Source of the DNA: CAVZLD01 sp964522605
Lineage (GTDB): Bacteria; Planctomycetota; Planctomycetia; Pirellulales; Pirellulaceae
Reading direction: 5' to 3'
DNA length: 11,849 nt
Assembly (NCBI GenBank): GCA_964522605.1
Contig: CAZFWV010000218.1
Span: forward strand, 1-11,849
Shown: piece after piece, positions 1 through 8,134 of the stretch
Layout of the letters: each line of letters begins with the position of its first letter
How positions within the stretch are numbered: the first letter of the stretch is position 1
Notes under the pieces: generated by a model
What the model saw: only the letters and a program-made list of their open reading frames with translations
Database searches by the model: none
Told to the model about the DNA's origin: nothing
Made by a program: the position numbers and the translations under genes

Positions 1-314
1 AGCTTTCCCGCAGCCGGGGCATCGCTGCGCTCTGCCACCAGCCACCCCTCGAGAACAACAGGTTTTGAAATGCGTTTCAGAATTGGGGCGCGGCTCTCGA
101 CGTGACCCTGTCTCCATGCCAGGACGAGTGCAGCCCCTTCCTTCGATTATCATCGAAACCTCCTGGGCGGCAAGGATTTGGTCGGCACGAGCGGATCACG
201 ACGCGAGCCTGGCAACCGCGAAGAGATGGCAGAAAAGCTCGCAGCGCGCCGCGAATCCCGCTCGATCCGGGCAATCGTTTTTGCGAGAATCAGGTGACAG
301 GAGTCTTCTACGTT
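1..314. other. Upstream region without a convincing gene
   Basis: No frame in this stretch gives a protein I can recognise. An ATG at 102 is in frame with the kinase gene, but the 71 codons it would add have no family similarity that I can see. The ribosome binding site and the family N-terminus both favour the ATG at 315. Pieces in three different frames between about 142 and 270 faintly resemble region 4 of an ECF sigma factor, a kind of gene often found next to such kinases in planctomycetes. If real, they are a decayed remnant. I see no clear promoter for the kinase gene. Confidence 0.4.
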
Positions 315-3300
315 ATGGCCGAACCGTCGTCCCGAGAGTCGTCTGAACCGGATGCTGATCGGGAATTCGCAGAATTTGTCGAACAGTTGCTCACGCATTT
401 GCGGGAAGGGCGATCCGGTCAAGCGGAACGATTGACGGGCGAGTCGCCGGATTATGCCGAGCGTCTGCGGGCTTTTCTGCCCGCTCTTGCGTCGACTGTT
501 GGCCTGAGTGGCGCTTCGCGCGAGCCCGCGGGAGGGGCCACCGAGATTCCCGAGAATCGCCGTACGGGTTCCGAAAAGATCCTGGGCGATTTCCGCATTC
601 TGCGCCAGATCGGACGCGGCGGGATGGGGATCGTCTATGAAGCGGAACAGATCTCTCTGCGGCGGCGCGTCGCCCTGAAAATCCTTCCCTTCGCGACGCT
701 GGTGGATCCGAAGCACTTGCAGCGATTCAAGACCGAATCGTTAATCGAAGGCCAGCTATCCCATCCCAATATCGTCAGCGTGCTTTCCGTGGGGCAGGAG
801 AACCACGTGCATTTCTTCGCCATGCCGCTGATTGACGGCGTTTCGGCGGCCGAGTGGATTGCACGCTGGCGTCAGGATGCGGAATTGACCCAGGCGAGCA
901 ATCACACTCGAGGCGGGTTCAAAACCGAGATTCGGGAAGGCGAGGCTCCTGCCGAGCCGAAGACGCGGAAAACCCAGGCTCGGCAGGAGCCTCGCCCTCC
1001 CGGTTTTGCAGCCGCTCCTAGTGAATCGGTCGCCAATCCGTCGGCAAAGACCGATTCCAATATCGTCCGTGAGCGACTGAATCGTGTGTCCGATATTGCG
1101 CGTCAAATCGCCTGCGCTCTGGAGTACGCACATCAAAATGGTGTCCTGCATCGAGACGTCAAGCCATCGAATATCCTGGTCGACAAGCACGGAAAGGCCT
1201 ACCTCACGGACTTTGGTCTCGCTCATGCCCCAGATGTCAATTTGACGATGACCGGCGATGTGATGGGGACCTTGCGATATATGAGCCCGGAACAGGCGCT
1301 GGGTCGTCGTGCCGAAGTCGGAGAACGAAGCGATATCTATTCCTTGGGCGCGACGCTCTACGAAATGGTGACGCTCCGACCGATGTTCGCCGACGAGGAT
1401 ACGGAATCTCTGTTGTCGGCCATCGCCGGTCATGAGCCTGCTCGATTGAGGGCCATTGATGCGCAGATTCCCCGCGATCTGGAGACGATCGTGCTGACGG
1501 CGACGGCGAAGGAGAGTCGCGACCGCTATGAATCCGCTCAGGCGATGGCTGACGATTTACAGCGGTTCTTGGACGATCGGCCGATTCTCGCTCACCGGCC
1601 GCGTCTGGCGGACCGAGTCGCGAGATGGTCACGGCGCCACCGAGGTTTGGTCTACACGGCGGTCGGCGTCAGCCTTTTGTTGTCGGCGATCCTCGGAGTC
1701 AGTTCGCTGGTTGTGCTCCGAGGCAGTCAACGCACGCAGAGTGCGCTGGACCATGTGGCCGAGTTGCTCTATGCCTCAGACATGCAGTTGGCATACCAGG
1801 CGTGGGATAAGAAGTGGATCGGAGAAGCGGTGTCGATTCTGGCCCGTCATATTCCTGAGGCGAAAGACCGCGATCAGCGTGGCGTTGAATGGTTCCTGCT
1901 TCGAAGCCTTGTGGAAAGAAGTCCGCCGCTCGTGTTTTATAGTCATCCCGGCGTTGTCTCGGAGTTGGCAGTTTTTCCCGATCGTGAGCGAATCGTCACC
2001 GTCGGAGATGATGGTCTCGTACGGATCTGGCAAGTGCCACAAGGGCACCTTCTCTCGACGATCAAAACGGGTGACGCAATGCTGGCCGCCGTCGCCGTCT
2101 CGCCGTGTGGTACGATGGTGGCGACGGGTGAGAATACGGTAGCGATTTGGGACGTAGACAGTGGCAAAAAGATCCGCGACCTGACCACGCATGAAACAAC
2201 CGTTGAGGCCATTGCTTTCTCGCCAGATGGCCGTTTCGTTGTCTCGGCTTCACGGTACAAAGATTTGCGAGTCTGCACGATCGAAGGGGAACTGAAAGGT
2301 CATTATCTGACCGGTTCGCGAAATGAGTCCGTTTGTTTTTCGGCGGATGGTCATCGTCTGTACGTTTCGGTGCGCGATCTGACAAATGTCCTGCATGATC
2401 ATATTCGTGTATTCGAACTGAACATCGATCAGGGAGATGAGACTGAATCGGCGTCGGACGAACCTCTGCTGACTGAAAAACAGGTCTGGCGACGCCCAAC
2501 TCATCTGACATTTGCCGCAGTCAACAGCGGACTAATCGCTTTTGCCAGCCGTTACAACGGAAGAGTTTTTCTCTCGAAAGAGGATGACCAATCGTGGAAT
2601 CGGGAATTGCCTCCCCAGAAGGACCAATTGAACGCCGTTGCGATCTCTCCGAACGGACAATACTTCGTGTCTGCGCACAATGATGGATCCATCGTTTGGC
2701 GGCCGATTTCAAGAATCGATGAGTATGGCCACGAGCGAAGAATGAGCGTGCATCGGGGCGCAGTAACCGACCTTCAATTCATTGATGATCGCCGTCTCGC
2801 CACTTGTGGCGCCGATGGGGCCATCCGGATCTGGAACCTTGGGCCCTCAGAGCGTGCGCTTTCAATCGCCGCAAACGAGGTACAGAGTGTCCGCGATCTT
2901 GCGTTCTCGGCCGATGCGAACCATTTGGCAATCGTGGGCGATTCCGGATTGTTGTGGCACGGTCGAGCGGATGGATCCAACGGTCAGACTTGGCGTTATG
3001 AAGGTCCAGTGACGATGGATCTGGACGACGTCGACTATTCTCCTCGGGGAGACCTGCTGGCACTAACTTCGGAATCGTCGAATCAGATCCTTTTGTGGGA
3101 TGTCAACCGTCGCGCCGTTCGGAACTCTTTCGAACATGCCGAGCGAACTGTACACGACGCCTGCTTCTCGCCAGACGGTGGGTCGCTGGCGACTACTGGT
3201 GATGATGCACTGGTACATCTATGGAATTTGGCAAATGGAACGGAATCCGAACATTTGTCGTTGCCGCACCACGGTTGGGCGCTCGCCTACTCACCGGACG

Positions 3301-3785
3301 GAAGCCGATTGGCGGCCGGTGGACGTTTCTCTGAGATCCTGATCTGGGATCTTTCCCAACGAAAAGTGGTGCTGCGTTTGCGAGCGAATTCCGACACGAG
3401 AGATTTGGCCTTTCAACCGGATGGACCATTGCTCGCCAGCGCCCATTCCGACGGACATCTGCGGCTGTGGGATTTGCGGTCCGGTGAGCGGATTGCCGAC
3501 TTTCAGAGTCACGAAGGTGCGATCAATCAACTGGCTTTTTCCCACGTCGGTGGAACCGTTGCTACGGTCAGTGATGATGGGACGATCCGCCTGTGGTCAG
3601 CCGACCTGCATTGCCCAATTGGGATTGTTGAGCGACGCGCAACCGATGCGTTCGCCGTGGCATTCGCACCGGACGATAGCGCAATCGTCGCCGGCTGGGG
3701 CTCGGGGAACTACGACGCAAGTGCGGTTTTGCTGTGGGAGATCGATCGTTCACGCGAGATCCCGATACGTCCCGCTAGGAAATGA
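315..3785 (+). CDS. Membrane Ser/Thr protein kinase with WD40 propeller region
   Basis: This 1156-residue protein is a PknB-type Ser/Thr kinase joined to a long WD40 region. Kinase motifs in order are: glycine loop GRGGMG at 100-105, ATP lysine K122 in VALKIL, catalytic HRDVKPSN with D281, metal-binding DFG at 299-301, and SPE at 324-326. The kinase ends near 419. A hydrophobic segment at about 445-468 follows a basic stretch, so the kinase should be cytoplasmic and the C-terminal part outside the inner membrane. A linker (about 479-532) typical of planctomycete kinase-WD40 proteins leads to about 13 WD40-like strands ending in W-D, W-N or similar (about 544-1141), enough for two beta-propellers. 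The start at 315 has ACAGGAG 11 bases upstream. An ORF extending to ATG 102 looks spurious. Residues of about 200-240 come from an inserted palindromic repeat. Substrate and signal are unknown. Confidence 0.93.
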   Translation: MAEPSSRESSEPDADREFAEFVEQLLTHLREGRSGQAERLTGESPDYAERLRAFLPALASTVGLSGASREPAGGATEIPENRRTGSEKILGDFRILRQIGRGGMGIVYEAEQISLRRRVALKILPFATLVDPKHLQRFKTESLIEGQLSHPNIVSVLSVGQENHVHFFAMPLIDGVSAAEWIARWRQDAELTQASNHTRGGFKTEIREGEAPAEPKTRKTQARQEPRPPGFAAAPSESVANPSAKTDSNIVRERLNRVSDIARQIACALEYAHQNGVLHRDVKPSNILVDKHGKAYLTDFGLAHAPDVNLTMTGDVMGTLRYMSPEQALGRRAEVGERSDIYSLGATLYEMVTLRPMFADEDTESLLSAIAGHEPARLRAIDAQIPRDLETIVLTATAKESRDRYESAQAMADDLQRFLDDRPILAHRPRLADRVARWSRRHRGLVYTAVGVSLLLSAILGVSSLVVLRGSQRTQSALDHVAELLYASDMQLAYQAWDKKWIGEAVSILARHIPEAKDRDQRGVEWFLLRSLVERSPPLVFYSHPGVVSELAVFPDRERIVTVGDDGLVRIWQVPQGHLLSTIKTGDAMLAAVAVSPCGTMVATGENTVAIWDVDSGKKIRDLTTHETTVEAIAFSPDGRFVVSASRYKDLRVCTIEGELKGHYLTGSRNESVCFSADGHRLYVSVRDLTNVLHDHIRVFELNIDQGDETESASDEPLLTEKQVWRRPTHLTFAAVNSGLIAFASRYNGRVFLSKEDDQSWNRELPPQKDQLNAVAISPNGQYFVSAHNDGSIVWRPISRIDEYGHERRMSVHRGAVTDLQFIDDRRLATCGADGAIRIWNLGPSERALSIAANEVQSVRDLAFSADANHLAIVGDSGLLWHGRADGSNGQTWRYEGPVTMDLDDVDYSPRGDLLALTSESSNQILLWDVNRRAVRNSFEHAERTVHDACFSPDGGSLATTGDDALVHLWNLANGTESEHLSLPHHGWALAYSPDGSRLAAGGRFSEILIWDLSQRKVVLRLRANSDTRDLAFQPDGPLLASAHSDGHLRLWDLRSGERIADFQSHEGAINQLAFSHVGGTVATVSDDGTIRLWSADLHCPIGIVERRATDAFAVAFAPDDSAIVAGWGSGNYDASAVLLWEIDRSREIPIRPARK
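934..1001. repeat. MITE-like palindrome inside the kinase gene
   Basis: The arms at 934-958 and 977-1001 are reverse complements at 24 of 25 positions and are separated by 18 bases. The dyad can be extended through CAAAACCG (920-927) and CGGTTTTG (1001-1008) with a six-base bulge on the left. It is read in frame as GEAPAEP and, after the loop, RQEPRPP, at about residues 209-229 of the kinase. It lies between the hinge/helix D part and helix E, ahead of the HRD motif, where kinases tolerate insertions. GEAPAEP-like peptides are, from memory, a recurring mark of a repeat spread through planctomycete genomes. No target duplication is evident. Confidence 0.85.
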
Positions 3786-3840
3786 TTCCGCCAGTCTGGG
3801 TTGCAGGCAATGAGCTAGGGAACGGCTCCGAAACAACATC

Positions 3841-3935
3841 CTCGTTTAACCGCGCGGGCAACGGGCCGCGCGAGCTACGCGGGGTGTAGTGCACGCGGTT
3901 GCTACGCGCGGGGCGTTGCCCACGCGGTTAAACGA
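3841..3935. repeat. Long hairpin repeat, unit 1
   Basis: The outer arms at 3842-3863 and 3914-3935 match as reverse complements at 21 of 22 positions. The single mismatch would be a G-U pair in RNA. The pairing continues inward through CCGCGCG-AGC against GCTACGCGCGG with one bulged base, so nearly the whole 94 bases could fold into one hairpin. It begins 56 bases after the kinase stop codon. It has no T run after it, so it is not a standard intrinsic terminator, although such a strong hairpin could protect the 3' end of the message. Confidence 0.85.
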
Positions 3936-3946
3936 TTCGTGAGCGT

Positions 3947-3972
3947 GGGGTGTAGTCCACGCGGTTCCTACG
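3947..3972. repeat. Partial direct copy of the unit 1 centre
   Basis: This segment matches 3881-3906 at 24 of 26 positions and lies 66 bases downstream of it in the same orientation. Unlike that copy it is not followed by the right arm of a hairpin. It is followed by a short spacer and then the left arm of unit 2. The simplest reading is a decayed or truncated second copy of the element. Confidence 0.8.
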
Positions 3973-3982
3973 TGTCGCATCG

Positions 3983-4059
3983 CTCGTTTAACCGCGCGGG
4001 CATCGCCCCGCGCGTACGGAGGGACCGTCCGCGGCCCGCTGGGCACGCGGTTAGACGAG
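3983..4059. repeat. Long hairpin repeat, unit 2
   Basis: The left end, CTCGTTTAACCGCGCGGGCA at 3983-4002, is identical to 3841-3860 of unit 1. The right end at 4041-4059 is an imperfect reverse complement of it, with about 15 of 19 positions matching. The centre differs from unit 1 and is shorter, so this is a diverged member of the same family. It ends about 107 bases before the oxidoreductase start codon. Confidence 0.8.
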
Positions 4060-4114
4060 TGGATCGAGATGCCGAAATATTTCCTGAGTCATCCCTACGC
4101 GTGCATGCCCAGCT

Positions 4115-4142
4115 TTGATCCGTGGTCCCCGTGATGTAAAAT
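4115..4142 (+). promoter_or_regulatory. Putative promoter for the FAD oxidoreductase gene
   Basis: TTGATC at 4115-4120 could be a -35 box and TAAAAT at 4137-4142 a -10 box, with a 16-base spacer. They match the sigma-70 consensus at 4 and 5 of 6 positions. Transcription would start near 4149, leaving a short leader that just includes the ribosome binding site GGAGGA at 4155-4160. This is a pattern match only. Confidence 0.4.
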
Positions 4143-4166
4143 GGCGGGCGAATCGGAGGAAGAAAG

Positions 4167-6032
4167 ATGAAAAACCTGAACCGAAGAACATTCATCCGTG
4201 TTGTGGGGGGCGTTGGACTGACTTCGGCTCTTCCTCTGCCATACGCTTTAGGGAGCGAACCAACGGCGCCGGCGGACGGAGTGCTTGTGGAAGCGGCATC
4301 CTTCACCGACGCAGGCGGCTGGAAATTGGACACGCAGCACTACCAGCAGATGGGTGGCTGCTATCTGTTAGCGCATGGGATGGGGCAGCCGGTCGCGAAT
4401 GCCGGCACCACGGTCGAGATCCCCGAGGCAGGTACGTGGTACGTATGGGTTCGGACTCGTGATTGGTGTCCTGGCCCGTGGCAGGCTCCCGGCCGCTTCC
4501 ACGTGCTGATTGACGGCCTGGCGCTCAGGCCAGAATTCGGTGCCGAAAACGCCGATTGGCATTGGCAATCGGGAGGAACGATCGAAGTCGCATCGCCCCG
4601 CACGATTCGTGTGGAACTCCAAGACCTCACCGGATTCGAGGGTCGTTGCGAGGCGATCTACTTCTCTCGAGACGCACATCCCCGGCTGCCGAACGATGAT
4701 CTCGTCGAGCTGTCGGTCTGGAAAGACCGACTGAGCGGACGCGCGGACCAGGCAATTGAGGAACAAGCGTTTGATTTGGTCGTTGTCGGAGGGGGGATTG
4801 CGGGCTGCGCCGCCGCGTTGACCGCGAAGTCCCAAGGTCTGAATGTGGCCTTGATCCAGGATCGCCCGCTATTCGGTGGCAACGCAAGTCAGGAAGTTCG
4901 CGTGCATACGATCGGCATTCCCGGCAAGGGGGCGGCGATGCTCGAGACGATCGACACACCGCATTATCCGAACGGACACGCGGATGCGATCGAGGCCCAG
5001 CAGAAGCGTGAGTCGACAATGGCCTCCTCGGGCGTGGCTCTGTTTCCGCACCATATTGCGATCGGACTGGAAAAAATCGGTGATCAGATCGCCAGTGTCG
5101 AAGCACGGCAGGTGACCACCGGCGCCATTCGCCGGTTTCGAGCGCCGGTATTCATCGATGCGACCGGGGACGCTTGGCTCGGGTATTGGGCCGGTGCAGA
5201 CTATCGGTATGGAAGAGAGTCACAGAGTGAATTCGGTGAAGCGTGGGAGCGATTCGGTGAACTGTGGAGTCCGGAGTATCCCGACAATCGCGTCATGGGT
5301 GCGAGCGTGCTCTGGAATTCCGAGCCCACGGACGAACCATTCACGTTCCCGGACGTTCCCTGGGCGATGCCGGTGGCAAAAGAACATTCTGCGACGAACG
5401 GCGAATGGTATTGGGAATACTCGGACAACGATCTCTCCCAAATCGACGATGCCGAGCAGATTCGCGATCACCTGTTGCGTGCGATTTACGGCTCTTTCGC
5501 CAATGCAAAGACGGATCCGCAGAATGCGAACCTAAAACTGAAGTGGGTCGCACACGTGGCTGGAAAACGAGAATCGCGTCGGTTGATGGGGGACTATGTC
5601 TACACGATGAGCGACATGGTTGAGCGTCGCGGATTCGACGATGCGGTGGTGGAAGAAGTCCGCGCAGTCGATGCCCACTATCAGCTGGCACTCACGGGGT
5701 CGCCTTCAACCTTCCTGTCGGAAGCGATGTTCCGGCTGACTCGCGGTACGTACTACATTCCCTTTCGGAGTCTCTATTCTCGCAGCATCTCCAATCTGAT
5801 GATGGCCGGCCGCTGCTTCAGTTGCTCCCATATCGGCCTGTGTGGGCCGCGGGTGATGAAGACATGCGGCCAAATGGGAATCGCGACCGGCTATGCCGCC
5901 GCACTCTGCCGCCGCTATGGTATTCTTCCCCGAGAAGTTGGCCAACAGCGTATTCAGGAACTACGCTCCTTGATCGGCTATGGCCAGGACGTCCAGGCGA
6001 ATTCCGACGATGCCGCGGCCTCGAATGCGTGA
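4167..6032 (+). CDS. Tat-exported FAD-dependent oxidoreductase
   Basis: This 621-residue protein belongs to the FAD_oxidored type family (PF12831-like). The N-terminus has twin arginines R6-R7 in NRRTFIRVVGG, followed by a hydrophobic stretch to about residue 28. This is a Tat signal, which fits export of a protein folded around its cofactor. Residues of about 38-170 form a separate, Trp-rich and probably beta-sandwich domain. The dinucleotide-binding site is VVVGGGIAG, with G208, G210 and G213, followed by FGGNASQEVRV at 236-246, characteristic of this subgroup. The C-terminal FAD contact region starts with NLMMAGR at 543-549. The ATG has GGAGGA six bases upstream. Relatives are often encoded near polysaccharide-degradation genes, so a sugar-related substrate is possible, but nothing in the sequence identifies it. 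The amylosucrase gene follows after 97 bases. Confidence 0.88.
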   Translation: MKNLNRRTFIRVVGGVGLTSALPLPYALGSEPTAPADGVLVEAASFTDAGGWKLDTQHYQQMGGCYLLAHGMGQPVANAGTTVEIPEAGTWYVWVRTRDWCPGPWQAPGRFHVLIDGLALRPEFGAENADWHWQSGGTIEVASPRTIRVELQDLTGFEGRCEAIYFSRDAHPRLPNDDLVELSVWKDRLSGRADQAIEEQAFDLVVVGGGIAGCAAALTAKSQGLNVALIQDRPLFGGNASQEVRVHTIGIPGKGAAMLETIDTPHYPNGHADAIEAQQKRESTMASSGVALFPHHIAIGLEKIGDQIASVEARQVTTGAIRRFRAPVFIDATGDAWLGYWAGADYRYGRESQSEFGEAWERFGELWSPEYPDNRVMGASVLWNSEPTDEPFTFPDVPWAMPVAKEHSATNGEWYWEYSDNDLSQIDDAEQIRDHLLRAIYGSFANAKTDPQNANLKLKWVAHVAGKRESRRLMGDYVYTMSDMVERRGFDDAVVEEVRAVDAHYQLALTGSPSTFLSEAMFRLTRGTYYIPFRSLYSRSISNLMMAGRCFSCSHIGLCGPRVMKTCGQMGIATGYAAALCRRYGILPREVGQQRIQELRSLIGYGQDVQANSDDAAASNA

Positions 6033-6064
6033 AGTGATCGCGCCCGGCAGGCAGAATTCGTCGC

Positions 6065-6086
6065 CTGGACACCGATAAGTGTCCGG
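6065..6086 (+). other. Intergenic hairpin before the amylosucrase gene
   Basis: GGACAC (6067-6072) and GTGTCC (6079-6084) form a perfect six-base stem around a six-base loop, extendable by a G-U and a C-G pair to 6065-6086. A second small palindrome, GCAGGGTCCTGC, follows at 6087-6098. There is no T run, so termination is doubtful. It could separate expression of the two genes or be chance. Confidence 0.35.
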
Positions 6087-6129
6087 CAGGGTCCTGCGTT
6101 CGGGCGGCTTTCCGACTGGAGAATAAACC

Positions 6130-8106
6130 TTGGATCCAACATTCCAGAAGTCACTCGATACTCGTCTGAAACCCGATCCGGTTCGCGAACAGAAGGCACT
6201 GCAACGGCTCTTGCCGCGGTTGGAGGATCGATGCGCGGCCGATACGGATCCCGTCGAGTGGCAGCTCTACATCCAGCGTGTCAGACAGCATTTTCCCGCG
6301 CTCTTTCGTCGACTCTTCGCGCTGTATCACGATCAGTATGATTTCTTCTACCATCTGGAGAGCATTCTCGTATCGGCCACCGAGTTGTGGCTGGACCGGC
6401 CGGGCGAATTGAAGGGACTCGATGCGCTCCGTGAGTCCGACCCGCATTGGTATCAGTCACATCGAATGGTCGGCGCGATGTGTTATGTCGATCTATTCGC
6501 CGAAAACTTAATGGGACTCCGTGAACGCATTTCCTATCTGCGAGAGTTGGGGGTGACCTACCTGCACCTGATGCCGCTGATGAAAGTGCCGCAAGGGGAT
6601 AATGACGGTGGATACGCAATCAGCAGCTATCGGGATGTGAACCCGCGTCTGGGAACGATGGAGCAACTCGGTGAGTTGGCCGACGAACTCCGACACTCTG
6701 GCATTTCGCTCTGTCTGGACTTCATCTGTAACCACACGTCCGACGAACATGAATGGGCACTCGGTGCGTTGGCAGGAGATGAGGAGTACCAGGAGTACTA
6801 CCGGATGTTCCCGGATCGTGGATTACCGGATCAGTATGAACGAAGCATGATTGAAGTGTTCCCGGACGAGCACCCCGGCGCGTTCACGTATCGCAGCAAG
6901 ATTCGCAGGTGGGTCTGGACCAGCTTTCACAATTATCAGTGGGACCTGAACTATGCGAATCCGGTTGTCTTCAATCGGATGCTGGAGGAAATGTTGTTCC
7001 TGGCGAATCAGGGAGTCGAGATTCTTCGCCTGGATGCGGTGGCTTTTCTTTGGAAACGCTTGGGTACCGATTGCCAGAACCTACCCGAAGCACATTGGGT
7101 TCTTCAGGCTTTCAATGCCGCGGTGAAAATGGCGGCGCCAGCCATGGTCCTGAAGTCAGAAGCGATCGTGCATCCCGATGAAGTTCGAAAGTACGTTAGC
7201 GAAGACGAGTGTCAACTTTCCTACAATCCTCAATTGATGGCCGCCCTCTGGAACTCCCTGGCCACTCGCGAAGTCAAGGTGCTGCGGCGAACCATGGAGC
7301 ACCGCTTCGCAATTCCGGATGGATGTGAATGGGTTAACTACGTGCGCTGCCACGATGATATCGGTTGGACACTCGCCGATGATGACGTAAGTCGCGTTGG
7401 GTTCAGCCCCAAAGAACACCGTCGGTTCCTCACTCGCTTCTTCACGGGACAGCATCAAGGCAGTTTCGCGCGGGGACGGACTTTCCAGGAAAACCTCGCG
7501 ACGGGAGATGCCCGCGTCTCGGGAACGTGTGCTTCGCTCTGTGGACTGGAAAAGGCACTGGAGGAGGATGACGTCCAGGAAGTTGAACTGGCGATTCGGC
7601 GGATCTTGCTGGTGCATGGAGTGATCATCACGATCGGTGGTATTCCGCTGATCTACCTGGGCGATGAGATCGGAATGCTGAATAACTACGAGTATGAGCG
7701 GGATCCGGAAAAAATGGGGGACTCGCGATGGCTGCACCGTTCTGCCTTCGACTGGCAGCGTGCCGAGCAGCGACGCGATGCAGAGAGTGTGCCGGGACGA
7801 ATCTATCAGGGGATCTCTCGGCTGATCCAGCTGCGCGAACAGTGTCTCGCGTTCACAAGAGCGACGACGGAGTTTGTGGAAACCGCCAACGATCATGTGC
7901 TCGGCTTCTTCCGGAATTCCGAAAATCATTCCGTACTCGTCCTGGCGAATTTCTCGGAGCATCCGCAGACGATCGAAGGACGTCATCTGCGCCTTCTGGG
8001 GCTCCGACGAATTCTTGTCGACCTGGTCACCGGTCGCAGTCTTGCCGCAATGCAGGAATTGGTCCTTGAGCCCTATGAATTCCTCGTGCTCGGCCAGCCG
8101 CGATAG
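6130..8106 (+). CDS. ams: Amylosucrase (GH13 subfamily 4)
   Basis: This 658-residue enzyme should build alpha-1,4-glucan from sucrose, releasing fructose (EC 2.4.1.4). It follows the family from end to end: an all-helical N-terminal domain, then the (beta/alpha)8 barrel from about residue 115. Conserved region I is DFICNH (197-202). The nucleophile is D302 in EILRLDAV, the acid/base E344 in LKSEA, and the transition-state pair H408-D409 in VRCHDDIGW. D302, E344 and D409 keep a constant offset of 16 from D286, E328 and D393 of the Neisseria polysaccharea enzyme. D159 and R533 are likely counterparts of its D144/R509 pocket pair. The length fits the family (about 630-650). There is no signal peptide, so it is probably cytoplasmic. 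Translation starts at TTG 6130, with GGAG eight bases upstream, and no ATG lies near. Sucrose hydrolase or another GH13_4 activity cannot be excluded. Confidence 0.93.
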   Translation: MDPTFQKSLDTRLKPDPVREQKALQRLLPRLEDRCAADTDPVEWQLYIQRVRQHFPALFRRLFALYHDQYDFFYHLESILVSATELWLDRPGELKGLDALRESDPHWYQSHRMVGAMCYVDLFAENLMGLRERISYLRELGVTYLHLMPLMKVPQGDNDGGYAISSYRDVNPRLGTMEQLGELADELRHSGISLCLDFICNHTSDEHEWALGALAGDEEYQEYYRMFPDRGLPDQYERSMIEVFPDEHPGAFTYRSKIRRWVWTSFHNYQWDLNYANPVVFNRMLEEMLFLANQGVEILRLDAVAFLWKRLGTDCQNLPEAHWVLQAFNAAVKMAAPAMVLKSEAIVHPDEVRKYVSEDECQLSYNPQLMAALWNSLATREVKVLRRTMEHRFAIPDGCEWVNYVRCHDDIGWTLADDDVSRVGFSPKEHRRFLTRFFTGQHQGSFARGRTFQENLATGDARVSGTCASLCGLEKALEEDDVQEVELAIRRILLVHGVIITIGGIPLIYLGDEIGMLNNYEYERDPEKMGDSRWLHRSAFDWQRAEQRRDAESVPGRIYQGISRLIQLREQCLAFTRATTEFVETANDHVLGFFRNSENHSVLVLANFSEHPQTIEGRHLRLLGLRRILVDLVTGRSLAAMQELVLEPYEFLVLGQPR

Positions 8107-8116
8107 TCGTTTTCTC

Positions 8117-8134
8117 GCGTTTCCGCTCTGCGGC
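8117..8134. repeat. 18-base direct repeat, copy 1
   Basis: GCGTTTCCGCTCTGCGGC occurs here and again, identically and in the same orientation, at 8278-8295. This copy starts 10 bases after the amylosucrase stop codon. The bases at 8129-8147 also match the reverse complement of 8335-8354, with one gap and one mismatch, so this sequence family occurs in both orientations within 240 bases. Confidence 0.8.

Noticed and set aside
102..314. N-terminal extension of the kinase to ATG 102
   Set aside because: The extra 71 residues show no family similarity, while ATG 315 has ACAGGAG upstream and begins the usual acidic N-terminal region of these kinases.
756..1433. 225-codon open frame on the - strand
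   Set aside because: It is antisense to the kinase catalytic domain. The repeat palindrome is open in this frame too, but the rest resembles no protein.
3842..3935. Intrinsic terminator of the kinase gene
   Set aside because: The hairpin is far longer than a terminator stem and is not followed by a T run. It is better described as a repeat element.
3846..4046. 66-codon open frame on the - strand in the hairpin cluster
   Set aside because: The frame arises from GC-rich repeat sequence and its peptide only reflects the repeat units. No ribosome binding site or family was recognised.
3841..4059. CRISPR array
   Set aside because: The repeats are few, long, palindromic over nearly their full length and unevenly spaced, without regular unique spacers or cas genes.
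6067..6098. Intrinsic terminator between oxidoreductase and amylosucrase genes
   Set aside because: The stems are clear but no T-rich tract follows, so I list it only as a hairpin.
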